Part shown: one piece after another, positions 41,907-50,877 of the stretch
How positions within the stretch are numbered: the stretch's first letter is position 1
How the letters are laid out: each line of letters begins with the position of its first letter
Assembly: GCA_964490895.1 (NCBI GenBank)
Contig: CAZBEI010000111.1
Location: forward strand, 1-58,488
Reading direction: 5' to 3'
Source of the DNA: JACRAO01 sp964490895
Lineage (GTDB): Bacteria; Bdellovibrionota; UBA1018
Length of the DNA: 58,488 bases
Notes under the pieces: generated by a model
What the model saw: only the letters and a program-made list of their open reading frames with translations
Databases searched by the model: none
Told to the model about the DNA's origin: nothing
Position numbers and translations under genes: made by a program

Positions 41907-43691
41907 CTAAACACTCCCTCCTGTCAATCCATCCCGGTAATCCTTGATTCTAAGCGTAGGCGTGACATTTCCGCGATAGCGATTGAGCTCTGGAACCCCA
42001 GCCCACTCCCCTTGTAGATTTCGAATTCCTTCTATGTGGTCCACCCCATGAAACCAAAGAGCTTCTATGCAATTTGGCGCTTGCGCGCCAATAGAAGATG
42101 CAGAGCTCGTGAGTTTAAACTTGAGGTGACGTTCCTTCAAAATCCGATGCTGTGAGGCAAGCCCTCGCACCTTAAAAACGGGCTCTGGATTGCCAGGCCC
42201 AAAGGGCCCGAGTTTTTCTAACTCTTGCAAAGTTTTGCGATCTAAGTCGCAGACCTCACACTCTCCTTCGATGAGCAAGGGTCTTAAATTCTCGTCTTCT
42301 GGCACCTGCCCTAAAACTTCGTTAAAAGTGTCTGTAAACAACTCGACTTGATGCTGAGATAACGAGAGTCCTGCCGCGTGCCTGTGTCCGCCAAAGCCCA
42401 AAAGAAGCCCCGAACACCTTTGCAAAGCTTGCAAAACATCCTTGCCCTGGCTCGAGCGCACACTTCCTTTTCCCACACCCTCACGAATGGCAATCACGAC
42501 TGTCGGCTTCTGAAAAATTTCTACCACTCTTGAGGCGACAATCCCTACCACACCCTCATGCCACCGCTCGTCTGCAACCACAATGCCGTGCTGATATTTT
42601 CCGGCTTTTAGACCTTCTTCGACCTTTATTTTAACTTCGTCCCATATTTTATTTTGAACCAAAGCCCGCTCTTGATTTAACTTTTCTATTTCCTGTGCAA
42701 GCGTATAGGCACGCGTAGGATCTTGTGTAGTCAAAAGCTCAAAAGAAAGACTCGCCTGTGCCATTCGCCCTGAGGCATTAATCCGTGGACCTAAAATAAA
42801 CCCCAAATGAGAAGGGCTCAAATTTCGTTTTCCAATACCTGAGACTTCTAAGAGTGCCTTCACTCCAGGCTTCTTAGAATAATTTAAAACTTCGAGTCCA
42901 TACCTCACTAAAATATGATTGTCGCCCGTGAGTGGAACCATGTCCGCAGCGGTAGCCATCACTACTAAATCTAAATGCTGTTTTAAATTCGGCTCTAACC
43001 GACCTTCCCACCAGTTTTCTTTTTTACCTTTGCTCCTGAGAGCTCTAGAAAAATAAAAAGCGAGCCCACATCCACAGAGCTCTTTGAGCCCACTCTCGCA
43101 ATCCTTTCTCTGAGGGTTTACGACTGCAAAAGCCTCGGGCAAACCTTTGAGGGGATCCACTTGATGATGGTCTAAAATAATTAAATCAATTCCAAGCTCA
43201 TGCGCTCTTTTTGCAGCTGCGAAACTGGTGATTCCACAATCCACTGTAATTAAAACAGAAAATCCAGCTGTTTGGGCGTCTTCTACGGCTTTGACATTGA
43301 GACCATACCCGTCTTTAAAACGATCTGGTTGCCTTGCCTCAGATTTAAACTCAAACTCTCTCAAAACCCAAGTGAGCAGCGAAGCTCCCGTTGTGCCGTC
43401 GACATCATAGTCTCCAAACACAAGCACTTGCTCCCCATCTTTGCGAGCTTTGACCATGCGGTCAGTGGCCAAATCCATATCTCGAATACTAAATGGATTT
43501 TTTAGATTTTCTAATTTAGGAGAAAGAAAATTTCTAATTTCTTCGGCCGAATTTAATCCCCGGTTGAGGCAAACTTTGAGTGTGAGCGACGAAAGCGCGA
43601 TGTCTTTTTGAAGAGCTTTGACCCTGTCTTCGATGGTTTTTATCTCTGGCGTGGTCGATCGAAGCTTCCATTCTCGCTCCCCTTTTATCAT
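41907..43691 (-). CDS. recJ: Single-stranded-DNA-specific exonuclease RecJ
   Basis: 594 residues from the ATG at 43691, one base past the secF stop; a longer frame would run inside secF. It degrades single-stranded DNA 5' to 3' in recombination and repair. DHH motifs: VFGDYDVDGTTGASLL (near 75), LDHHQVD (near 156) and PRINASGRM (near 301); the DHHA1 GFGGHRHAAGLSL is near 450. The OB-like C-terminal part follows. Confidence 0.93.
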   Translation of the reverse strand: MIKGEREWKLRSTTPEIKTIEDRVKALQKDIALSSLTLKVCLNRGLNSAEEIRNFLSPKLENLKNPFSIRDMDLATDRMVKARKDGEQVLVFGDYDVDGTTGASLLTWVLREFEFKSEARQPDRFKDGYGLNVKAVEDAQTAGFSVLITVDCGITSFAAAKRAHELGIDLIILDHHQVDPLKGLPEAFAVVNPQRKDCESGLKELCGCGLAFYFSRALRSKGKKENWWEGRLEPNLKQHLDLVVMATAADMVPLTGDNHILVRYGLEVLNYSKKPGVKALLEVSGIGKRNLSPSHLGFILGPRINASGRMAQASLSFELLTTQDPTRAYTLAQEIEKLNQERALVQNKIWDEVKIKVEEGLKAGKYQHGIVVADERWHEGVVGIVASRVVEIFQKPTVVIAIREGVGKGSVRSSQGKDVLQALQRCSGLLLGFGGHRHAAGLSLSQHQVELFTDTFNEVLGQVPEDENLRPLLIEGECEVCDLDRKTLQELEKLGPFGPGNPEPVFKVRGLASQHRILKERHLKFKLTSSASSIGAQAPNCIEALWFHGVDHIEGIRNLQGEWAGVPELNRYRGNVTPTLRIKDYRDGLTGGSV

Positions 43692-43692
43692 T

Positions 43693-44670
43693 TTAGGCTT
43701 CAAGCTTTGGTTCTGGCCTAACTGCATAGCTTCTTTTGCCAGCACCATTCATTTTTAACTTCAATGTTTTTTTCTCATAATAATGCGTGATGAAAATCAC
43801 CAAAGAACTAGCAATAAAGATAGAAGAATAAGTTCCAACCACAATTCCAACCATCAAAGTAAATGCAAAATCCTCAATAACTTTCCCGCCCAAAAACCAA
43901 AGAGAAAAAACGGTCAAGAAAGTGCAAAGAGAAGTCAAAATAGTTCGGCCTAAGGTCTCGTTGACTGCACGATTCACGGCTTGTTCAATATTGAGGTGAG
44001 GATACTGATGGGTTGTCTCGCGCACACGGTCATAGACAATGATCGTGTCGTTGTTGGAATAACCAATGAGCGCTAAAATTGCCGCTAAAATCTGCAAGTC
44101 AAACTGCTTTTGAGTCACAATAAAAACTCCAAGCGTAAGGACAGTGTCATGAAAGAGCGCCAGCACAGCTCCAGGAGAGTACCGCATATCAAACCGCAAC
44201 GTGACATAGATCAAAATACAAATCAGGGCATAAAGCATCGAAAGATAACCGCTCATTCTGAGCGAGGATCCCGCTGCCGGCCCCACCACATCAACTCTTT
44301 GGATTTCCCAGTCTTTAGGCTGCAAAACTTTGTTTAAAGTATCCGAAATTTGCTTAGATATTAAATTAAGCGATGACTCATCTCCTTGAGCCTTGATTAA
44401 AAACTGATGTTCTTCGGGAGTTCCAATTTGCTGTATTTTTAAGCTTTTGATCTCACTTTTTTGCAGTTCATTTCTCACTTTCTCAATATCCCAACTTGGA
44501 GGGACTCGGATCTGGACTTCTGCTCCACCTGTAAAATCAATCCCGTAATTGAGTCCTTTGGTTAAAAAGAGAACAAAAGTCAAGAGAATGCAGCCGATCG
44601 AAATCCCAAGCCAAAGGTGACGTTTGCCTACAAAATCAATTTGCGTTCCAGGTTTTATGAGTTCAAACAT
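43693..44670 (-). CDS. secF: Protein translocase subunit SecF
   Basis: 325 residues with six membrane segments. It works with SecD to pull preproteins through SecYEG using the proton gradient. GIDFTGGAEVQI (near residue 43) and the GYSNNDTIIVYDRVRE block (near 203) are diagnostic. It lies 12 bases after secD. Confidence 0.95.
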   Translation of the reverse strand: MFELIKPGTQIDFVGKRHLWLGISIGCILLTFVLFLTKGLNYGIDFTGGAEVQIRVPPSWDIEKVRNELQKSEIKSLKIQQIGTPEEHQFLIKAQGDESSLNLISKQISDTLNKVLQPKDWEIQRVDVVGPAAGSSLRMSGYLSMLYALICILIYVTLRFDMRYSPGAVLALFHDTVLTLGVFIVTQKQFDLQILAAILALIGYSNNDTIIVYDRVRETTHQYPHLNIEQAVNRAVNETLGRTILTSLCTFLTVFSLWFLGGKVIEDFAFTLMVGIVVGTYSSIFIASSLVIFITHYYEKKTLKLKMNGAGKRSYAVRPEPKLEA

Positions 44671-44682
44671 TTTTTCTCCAAA

Positions 44683-46425
44683 CTATATGCTGACGGTCTG
44701 GTGGCCGCGTTTCTCTAAAATCGTCAAGTACCAATCAAAAATAAGTTTACAGGCAAAAATAGCGGTAAATAAAGTGGTCACAATTCCGATGAGCATCGTC
44801 ACCGCAAATCCTTTGATCGGACCTGTCCCATAGATCAGCAAAACAACGGCTGCAGCAGCATTGGTGACGTTGGCATCCAAAATAGTCCGAAAGGCCTTTT
44901 GAAATCCCGCCTCCACCGCACCCTGCGGTCTTTTGCCATGTCTTAACTCTTCTCTAATTCTTTCGTATATGACAACGTTAGAGTCCACGGCAATGCCAAC
45001 AGTCAAAGCAATTCCAGCAATACCAGGCAAAGTGAGCGTGGCCTCGAGTCCGACCAGCGAAGCCAGCACAAACAAGACGTTGAGTAAAAGTGAAACCACA
45101 GCAATCGCACCACTGACACGGTAATAAAATAAAACAAATAAAAATACGGCCAAAGAACCCATAAGGCTAGCCATGGCTCCCTTGCGAATAGAATCTTGCC
45201 CAAGCGATGGCCCTACCACTCTTTGCTCTAAAAATTCAAGTTGAGCCGGCAACGCTCCTGCTCTCAAAACAATGGCTAAATCCTTTGCCTCCCGCATGAG
45301 CTGTTCTCCATTGCCAGTGCCTAAAGTAATTTGGCCTCGCCCAGAAATCTTGGATTGGATCGTGGGAGCGGAGTAAACAATGCCATCTAAGACAATAGCT
45401 AAACGCTCTTTTAGATGCTCGCCCGTTAGTTTTTCAAATAGGGTGGCACCTCTTGCATTCATAGTAAAACTGACAATCGGGCGCTGGCTCTCTGAATCAA
45501 AACCAACATTGGCGTCTTGGAGGTCATTGCCGGTCACCTCGGTCTTTGACCTGAGAAGATAAGGGCGGCGGCGTGAAGCCTCAAGACTCTCACCCTCTTC
45601 TTTTAACTCTTGTAAGCCTCTGACTCTTTCGAATGCAATTTCGTCTGCCTCTGGGATTTTTCCTTTGGCAAGCTCATTTATTTTTTGGACATATTCTGAA
45701 AACTTCTGTCCTTCTTTGTACGTAAACTGATTTTCTTTTTCGAGGTCTGCAATCAGCTTAGCCACTTGCGAAGGAGGCATGGACTTGTCATCGGCAATCT
45801 TAAATTCTAACTTCGCAGTCCGACCAATGAGCTGTTTAGCTCTATCAACTTCTCGAATACCAGGGAGCTCCACCACCACTCGATCTGTTCCCTGAGAGGC
45901 AATCGCGGGCTCAGAAACTCCAAACTCGTCTACTCTATTGCGAATAACCTGAATGCTTTGATTCAGTGTTTTATCCTTAATTTCAACCCGCTGTTCTCGG
46001 GAAAGTCCCAGCTCAAACCGCCCTGGCTGATCTCCAATAAGTCGCAAGATACTAAAATCTTTTTTAATCACTTTATAAATATCGTCGCGCTTGAGAGCAT
46101 CAAACTCTACGACAATACGCGGGTCATCTGCTGGAACTCCATCCCGTAGAGTTTTCACACTCGTGGTCGGAATATTTTTTTCTTTTAGACTCTCCTGCAA
46201 AATTCCAGCTTGACGGTCCATCACCTCTTTATAAACTTTGTTAAAATCCACGCCTAAAACCAAATAGAGCCCACCCTGGAGATCGAGGCCTAGGTTTATT
46301 TTTTTCTTAAATGGAAATTTTGTTTTCTCAAGATCTAACTGTGCAAGTGTTGGAAAGACATAGACCGCTGAAAGCCCTGTAAAAAACAGGAGGAGGACAA
46401 GTTTTCCCCACCAGCTGCGTGTCAT
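44683..46425 (-). CDS. secD: Protein translocase subunit SecD
   Basis: 580 residues: one N-terminal membrane helix, a large periplasmic part (GLDLQGGLYLVLG near 45) and five C-terminal helices with TVGIAVDSNVVIYERIREE. The usual secD-secF pair. The ATG overlaps yajC's stop by 4 nt. The periplasmic loop has a charged insert of about 65 residues (near 220-285) that is not in E. coli-like forms. Confidence 0.95.
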   Translation of the reverse strand: MTRSWWGKLVLLLFFTGLSAVYVFPTLAQLDLEKTKFPFKKKINLGLDLQGGLYLVLGVDFNKVYKEVMDRQAGILQESLKEKNIPTTSVKTLRDGVPADDPRIVVEFDALKRDDIYKVIKKDFSILRLIGDQPGRFELGLSREQRVEIKDKTLNQSIQVIRNRVDEFGVSEPAIASQGTDRVVVELPGIREVDRAKQLIGRTAKLEFKIADDKSMPPSQVAKLIADLEKENQFTYKEGQKFSEYVQKINELAKGKIPEADEIAFERVRGLQELKEEGESLEASRRRPYLLRSKTEVTGNDLQDANVGFDSESQRPIVSFTMNARGATLFEKLTGEHLKERLAIVLDGIVYSAPTIQSKISGRGQITLGTGNGEQLMREAKDLAIVLRAGALPAQLEFLEQRVVGPSLGQDSIRKGAMASLMGSLAVFLFVLFYYRVSGAIAVVSLLLNVLFVLASLVGLEATLTLPGIAGIALTVGIAVDSNVVIYERIREELRHGKRPQGAVEAGFQKAFRTILDANVTNAAAAVVLLIYGTGPIKGFAVTMLIGIVTTLFTAIFACKLIFDWYLTILEKRGHQTVSI

Positions 46426-46808
46426 ACAATCTCCTTAATTTGTCCCTTGATGACTTGAGCAATATGACTTTTTAAGATCTTCACCTTTACGTTATCTGCA
46501 ATTTCGACTGTCACAACCTTATCTGTAATACCTGTAATTTTTCCGAGTATGCCTGAATTCATTAAAACCTGATCACCATGGGCAAGCGCACCGAGCATGT
46601 TTTGCTGTTCTTTAGCCTTTTTTTGTTGCGGTCTTATCATTAAAAAATAAATAACCGCAAACATAAGAGCAAATGGAAAGAGCATGGACCCGAAACCAGG
46701 CTGAGAAGGAACGCCTCCCCCCGGAGCACTTTGGAGTGGACTCCCTCCAGCGGGTACGGCCGGAGCATCTGCAAAAGCAACACTACTTAAAAAAGACATG
46801 AAATACAT
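46422..46808 (-). CDS. yajC: Sec translocase accessory protein YajC
   Basis: 128 residues, one membrane helix with FLMIRPQQKKAKEQQNML (near 57) and the typical VLMNSGILGKITGI stretch. It precedes secD, the common order, and is preceded by tgt. The N-terminus before the helix is extended by an Ala/Pro/Gly-rich segment after a signal-like start. It may also start at 46799. Confidence 0.93.
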   Translation of the reverse strand: MYFMSFLSSVAFADAPAVPAGGSPLQSAPGGGVPSQPGFGSMLFPFALMFAVIYFLMIRPQQKKAKEQQNMLGALAHGDQVLMNSGILGKITGITDKVVTVEIADNVKVKILKSHIAQVIKGQIKEIV

Positions 46809-46811
46809 AAC

Positions 46812-47966
46812 CTAAGCCTCCACTTGTATACTGTTATATTGGGTATAAAAACTTTTGACCCAATCGTCAAACTGATTCTCTAATATGGCTTTTCTCATCT
46901 TTTGCATCAAACGCAAATAAAAAGTCAAATTATGAATTGTATTGAGCCGAGAAGACAAGACATCTCCACACATAAAAAGGTGTCTCAAATAGGCACGCGA
47001 GTACTGGGTACAAGCTTCACACGGGCATTCCTGATCAAGTTGGGTGCCGTCTTCTTTATATTTCGCGTTCTTAATATTGACTTTTCCACGAGAGGTAAAA
47101 AGGCCCCCGTTTCGGGCGTTTCGTGTGGGCATCACGCAGTCAAAAAGATCAATGCCAGCGCGGACTCCCTCAATGAGATCCTCAGGCCGACCGACCCCCA
47201 TCAGATAACGCGGCTTGCTATCTGGTAAAAGGGGGGCTGTAAAACGAGCCATTTTTTGCATCAACTCCGGAGTCTCTCCAATGGAGAGCCCCCCAATGGC
47301 AAACCCATCAAAAGGGAGAGAGGTGATTTCTCGAGCAGAGCGAACCCTCAACTCTTCTATGAGCCCTCCCTGAACAATCCCAAATCGAGCTTGATGAGAC
47401 TCGAGTCCTGCCTCTAGACCTCTCTTGGCCCAGTTCAATGTCCGATCCATCGCCTGCATGATTTTTTCTGTGGGCGCCGGGTAGGGAGGGCATTCGTCAA
47501 AAGCCATGACAATGTCACTTCCTAGGCTTTTTTGGATTTCCATAGAAAGCTCCGGAGTCATGAGGTGACTACTTCCATCTATATGGGATTGAAACAGGAC
47601 TCCATGGTCTGTAATTTTATTGATGTGAGAGAGAGAAAAAACTTGGAACCCTCCGCTGTCGGTCAAGATAGGACCTTTCCAATTCATAAACCGATTAAGT
47701 CCCCCCAACTTCTCAATCCGCTTGTGACCGGGTCTGAGATAAAGGTGATAGGTATTGCCTAAAATAATTTGGGCCCTCATCTGTCTGAGATCATCTGACG
47801 AAATAGCTTTTACAACACCCAATGTTCCGACAGGCATAAAGGCAGGGGTGAGGATTTCATAGCCCCGGCTGAGCGTCAGTGTTGCCGCTCGAGGACCTGT
47901 GGCCAGACCTGTGGCCAGACCTGTGGATTGAGGCGAATGATCAAGTGAAAACACAATGGGGTTCAT
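46812..47966 (-). CDS. tgt: Queuine tRNA-ribosyltransferase
   Basis: 384 residues. It swaps guanine 34 of GUN-anticodon tRNAs for the queuine precursor. DSGGFQVFSL (near 102), FGIVQGG (near 196) and the zinc site CPCEAC (near 316) with a later His are intact. The N-terminus carries a TGLATGLATG repeat from a 12-nt duplication. It precedes yajC-secD-secF, a common order, and is followed upstream by queA three genes away. Confidence 0.94.
   Translation of the reverse strand: MNPIVFSLDHSPQSTGLATGLATGPRAATLTLSRGYEILTPAFMPVGTLGVVKAISSDDLRQMRAQIILGNTYHLYLRPGHKRIEKLGGLNRFMNWKGPILTDSGGFQVFSLSHINKITDHGVLFQSHIDGSSHLMTPELSMEIQKSLGSDIVMAFDECPPYPAPTEKIMQAMDRTLNWAKRGLEAGLESHQARFGIVQGGLIEELRVRSAREITSLPFDGFAIGGLSIGETPELMQKMARFTAPLLPDSKPRYLMGVGRPEDLIEGVRAGIDLFDCVMPTRNARNGGLFTSRGKVNIKNAKYKEDGTQLDQECPCEACTQYSRAYLRHLFMCGDVLSSRLNTIHNLTFYLRLMQKMRKAILENQFDDWVKSFYTQYNSIQVEA
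47895..47926. repeat. 12-nt tandem repeat in the tgt 5' end
   Basis: ACCTGTGGCCAG occurs at 47895-47906 and 47907-47918, with a partial third copy to 47926. It encodes the TGLA repeat near the start of Tgt and keeps the frame. Confidence 0.7.
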
Positions 47967-47969
47967 AAA

Positions 47970-48656
47970 CTATGTAAAAAATGGATTTTCTCTTTTTTCA
48001 ATTCCTACTTTTGTCTCAGGCCCATGCCCAGGACAAACGAGCGTGTCGTCATCTAAGGTAAAAATCCGACTGCGGATGCTGTTAAACAAAAGATCTTGGT
48101 CACCACCCCACAGATCTGTGCGGCCTACACTTCCCTGAAACAACGTGTCTCCAGAAAACAGAGCTTCTTTTATACCTATAGCACTGTCTTCATATAATCT
48201 AATCGACACACTGCCCGGGCTGTGTCCGGGGGTATGGAGGATAGAAAACTTTAGACTCCCCACTTGTAAAACCTCCTCGTCACTCAAATAGTGATCCAGG
48301 GGCAAGGGGTCTTCGAAATTCAAACTAAAGAGACGACCCTGCATTTTAAGCTGTTTGTACAAAGGCTCGTCATCTCTATGAAGCGCAATTTTGGGTGCAT
48401 TCAATAAACCCTCTTTGACCCCTCGAGTTGCGCCGATGTGATCCAAATGGGCATGGGTTTGGATCAAAAATTTTACCTGTAGCGCCTGACCTGATGGAGT
48501 TTTTAAGGTCTTAATTAAATCTAAAATTTTCCCAGACTCATCTCCTGGATCTATGACAAGCGCCTCGCCACTGAGCGGACAAGCCAAGACCCTACAATTG
48601 CACTGAAACGGACCCACGACTAAAGTCTTATCGATGACTTTTACTGGCACTTCCAC
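47970..48656 (-). CDS. Metallo-beta-lactamase-fold hydrolase, GloB-like
   Basis: 228 residues, GTG start. Metal-binding motifs: THAHLDHIG (near 73, HxHxDH), GHSPGSVS (near 145), SGDTLF (near 172) and CPGHGPET (near 212). Close to the YcbL/glyoxalase-II-like group; without the C-terminal glutathione-binding domain its substrate is uncertain. It lies 3 bases upstream of tgt. A small hairpin TTCCAC/GTGGAA (48651-48666) covers the start codon and could limit translation. Confidence 0.83.
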   Translation of the reverse strand: MEVPVKVIDKTLVVGPFQCNCRVLACPLSGEALVIDPGDESGKILDLIKTLKTPSGQALQVKFLIQTHAHLDHIGATRGVKEGLLNAPKIALHRDDEPLYKQLKMQGRLFSLNFEDPLPLDHYLSDEEVLQVGSLKFSILHTPGHSPGSVSIRLYEDSAIGIKEALFSGDTLFQGSVGRTDLWGGDQDLLFNSIRSRIFTLDDDTLVCPGHGPETKVGIEKRENPFFT

Positions 48657-48675
48657 AGGGGTGGAAGCTACCTTA

Positions 48676-49215
48676 TTAATTTATTAACTTCATCCAAGAA
48701 ATGCTGCAATTTGTACTCCAAGTTTCGTGCGAATAACAGCAGTAAGGAAGATTTCCGCTTGGAGGCCAGCATCTATTGTGGCCAGGAAGTCCGCCCCATC
48801 CGCCGCCACATCCCCACCCAGGGAGATCAACGTAGGTATATTTGCATGCCACAGCTGCATCCATCAAAGAGGTGTTTTTGTTGGCCTTAGCAAAAGCTTG
48901 GGCCGAATAAGTTTTCACAGATGGCCTACCCTGGCGGTCATATTGAACATTTAAGATCTCAGTCTCAACGTTTACGTCTTTTACACCATTAAAGTGACTC
49001 TTGACTTGGGCCATCCCCTCTAATGTCCCGAAGTCTTTCAAAGCGCCCTCACTTAAAGTTTCCTTAAATTTTTCGAATTTTCCAGCTTGAGCTTTATTGA
49101 TAGCCCTCTCTATAACGCCCTCAGCGCTCGAAGAGCCCCCAGCGTTTGCAAAAGCAACGGTGAAAATAATGGACGAAATAAAAACAAATAACCCTAAAAT
49201 CCCTATTTTTTTCAT
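48676..49215 (-). CDS. Secreted protein, NTF2-like core with Cys/Gly/Trp-rich tail
   Basis: 179 residues. Signal peptide (cut near residue 24, ANA). Residues 30-130 look like the NTF2-like/DUF4878 type: GVIERAINKAQAGKFEKF then TLSEGALKDFGTLEGM. The C-terminal ~48 residues are a compact Gly/Trp/Cys-rich tail (WGCGGGWGG, CCYSHETW) with five cysteines. It is probably a paralogue of the lipoprotein at 49309. It has AAAGGGGGATT before the ATG, the same site as the gene at 405. Confidence 0.66.
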   Translation of the reverse strand: MKKIGILGLFVFISSIIFTVAFANAGGSSSAEGVIERAINKAQAGKFEKFKETLSEGALKDFGTLEGMAQVKSHFNGVKDVNVETEILNVQYDRQGRPSVKTYSAQAFAKANKNTSLMDAAVACKYTYVDLPGWGCGGGWGGLPGHNRCWPPSGNLPYCCYSHETWSTNCSISWMKLIN

Positions 49216-49308
49216 AAATCCCCCTTTTGTTTGAGTTCTATACTAACGATTCAGAAATCACAATACTATATTTTGAATACAAAGTTCTCTCTGTGCATGA
49301 GTAGCTTC

Positions 49309-49758
49309 CTATTGCACCTCAGCAATCAAACAGACCATGCTCTCTGATTTTGGCTCTTTACACGACTTGGGCTGTGAAAAATCACATAAAAGGGTTGTAC
49401 GGATAATGACTTGAAACGGATCAATCTCTTGGCCTTGCTTTTTGCCTAAAACATCAGCCTGGTAAATTTTTCTCAGTTCTCTTCCGCAGGTGTCAAAGTC
49501 TGTCTTTAGCCATTCTGGCTCTTTGAGCTCCACTTCCATTCCAAGCAACCGTCTTTGAATAATACAGATGCCCTTTTCATTGCCATAGAAACCAAGTGCG
49601 TTATCTCTCAGTGTCTGGGTAAATGCTTTCAAATCATTATCAATCAGGGCATTATAGGCTGTATTTGCCACGCCTTTTGGGGTGTTAGTGGCCGGGCACC
49701 CTACAAAAAAAACACATGCACAAAGGATGGCAAAAAATAATTTAACAACTCTCGTCAT
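49309..49758 (-). CDS. Lipoprotein, NTF2-like (paralogue of 48676)
   Basis: 149 residues from the ATG at 49758, chosen because it gives a lipoprotein signal (MTRVVKLFFAIL ... FFVGC, Cys near residue 21). A GTG at 49824 that overlaps the queA stop (GTGA) would add 22 residues with a DHTDHHTDHKQT repeat, so the true start is uncertain. The mature part has GVANTAYNALIDNDLKAF and TLRDNALGFYGNEKG, matching the neighbour's layout, then four more cysteines. Function unknown. Confidence 0.65.
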   Translation of the reverse strand: MTRVVKLFFAILCACVFFVGCPATNTPKGVANTAYNALIDNDLKAFTQTLRDNALGFYGNEKGICIIQRRLLGMEVELKEPEWLKTDFDTCGRELRKIYQADVLGKKQGQEIDPFQVIIRTTLLCDFSQPKSCKEPKSESMVCLIAEVQ

Positions 49759-49820
49759 TATAGTCTGTTTATGGTCTGTATGATGGTCTGTATGGTCATA
49801 GTCTGTTTTCTCAAATTTTG

Positions 49821-50873
49821 TCACAAAATCAACATCGCATCTCCAAAGCTATAAAACCGATACCCTAGGCCGATAGCCTCTTGATAGGCAGACAAAACGA
49901 AATCTTTCCCAGCAAAAGCACAAACGAGCATCAAAAGTGTTGATCGAGGGAGATGAAAGTTAGTGATCATAGCATCTACAAAATGAAAACCCTGATCTCC
50001 TCCGGGATACAAAAAGAGCCGCGTATTTCTAACTCCAGATAGGATCCCCCCATCCCAAGCGCTTTCTAAAGTTCGGGCCGACGTGGTCCCAACCGCAATG
50101 ATTCTACGCCCTTGTCTTTTAAAATGGTCCAAATTCCGTGCTGTATTTTCAGAAATTTCAAAAATTTCTTCGTGCATCTGATGGTCACGAATGTCGTGCG
50201 TTTTGACAGGTCTAAAAGTTCCGAGCCCTACATGCAAAGTGATTTCTTCCCAACCTATGTTTTGAGTCTTTAACTTTTCTGTTAAAAAAGAAGTAAAATG
50301 AAATCCTGCCGTAGGTGCTGCTGCAGATCCCTCTTTTTTTGCATAAATAGTCTGGTAGAACTCTTCTTCTCCGTCTTGGGAGCGGATATAAGGGGGCAGA
50401 GGGACTCGCCCGGCACCGCACTTCAAAGGATCCCGATTAAACTGGACCCACACCGTTCCGAATGGAGAGGCCGCCGAAGGGCTTACTATTTTACCGATGA
50501 GGCCTTTTGAATCGAGAGTTTGTACATAGAACTCAAATCCAATCCTAGCTCGACCACTGGCATGAAAGGCTCCCTCCCATAACTCGGGACCCTTTTCCTT
50601 TAAAAGTAAAAACTCGACCTTACCGGCCAAAGCATAACCGGGTCCTCTGCGGTTTCCAATGAGGCGGGCCCTCATCACTTTAGAATTATTCGCAACCAAA
50701 ACGTCCTGTGATTGGAGTAAATCTGGCAACTCTCGAAATACGTGATGCTCCCAAGTGCCTTTTTTTCGATCAAGGACCATCAACCGTGAGGAATCCCTAG
50801 GATTTGCGGGAATTTGCGCAATCCTTTCTTGCGGGAGTTTAAAATCATAGGACTTCGTATCAAATTCGAGCAC
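49821..50873 (-). CDS. queA: S-adenosylmethionine:tRNA ribosyltransferase-isomerase
   Basis: 350 residues, GTG start. It makes epoxyqueuosine in tRNA from the base added by Tgt. FDLP-type start YDFKLPQERIAQ, LVANNSKVMRARL (near 58), PTAGFHFT (near 187) and NFHLPRSTLLMLVCAFAG (near 303) are clear. Partner of tgt in the same minus-strand group. Confidence 0.94.
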   Translation of the reverse strand: MLEFDTKSYDFKLPQERIAQIPANPRDSSRLMVLDRKKGTWEHHVFRELPDLLQSQDVLVANNSKVMRARLIGNRRGPGYALAGKVEFLLLKEKGPELWEGAFHASGRARIGFEFYVQTLDSKGLIGKIVSPSAASPFGTVWVQFNRDPLKCGAGRVPLPPYIRSQDGEEEFYQTIYAKKEGSAAAPTAGFHFTSFLTEKLKTQNIGWEEITLHVGLGTFRPVKTHDIRDHQMHEEIFEISENTARNLDHFKRQGRRIIAVGTTSARTLESAWDGGILSGVRNTRLFLYPGGDQGFHFVDAMITNFHLPRSTLLMLVCAFAGKDFVLSAYQEAIGLGYRFYSFGDAMLIL

Positions 50874-50877
50874 AGAC

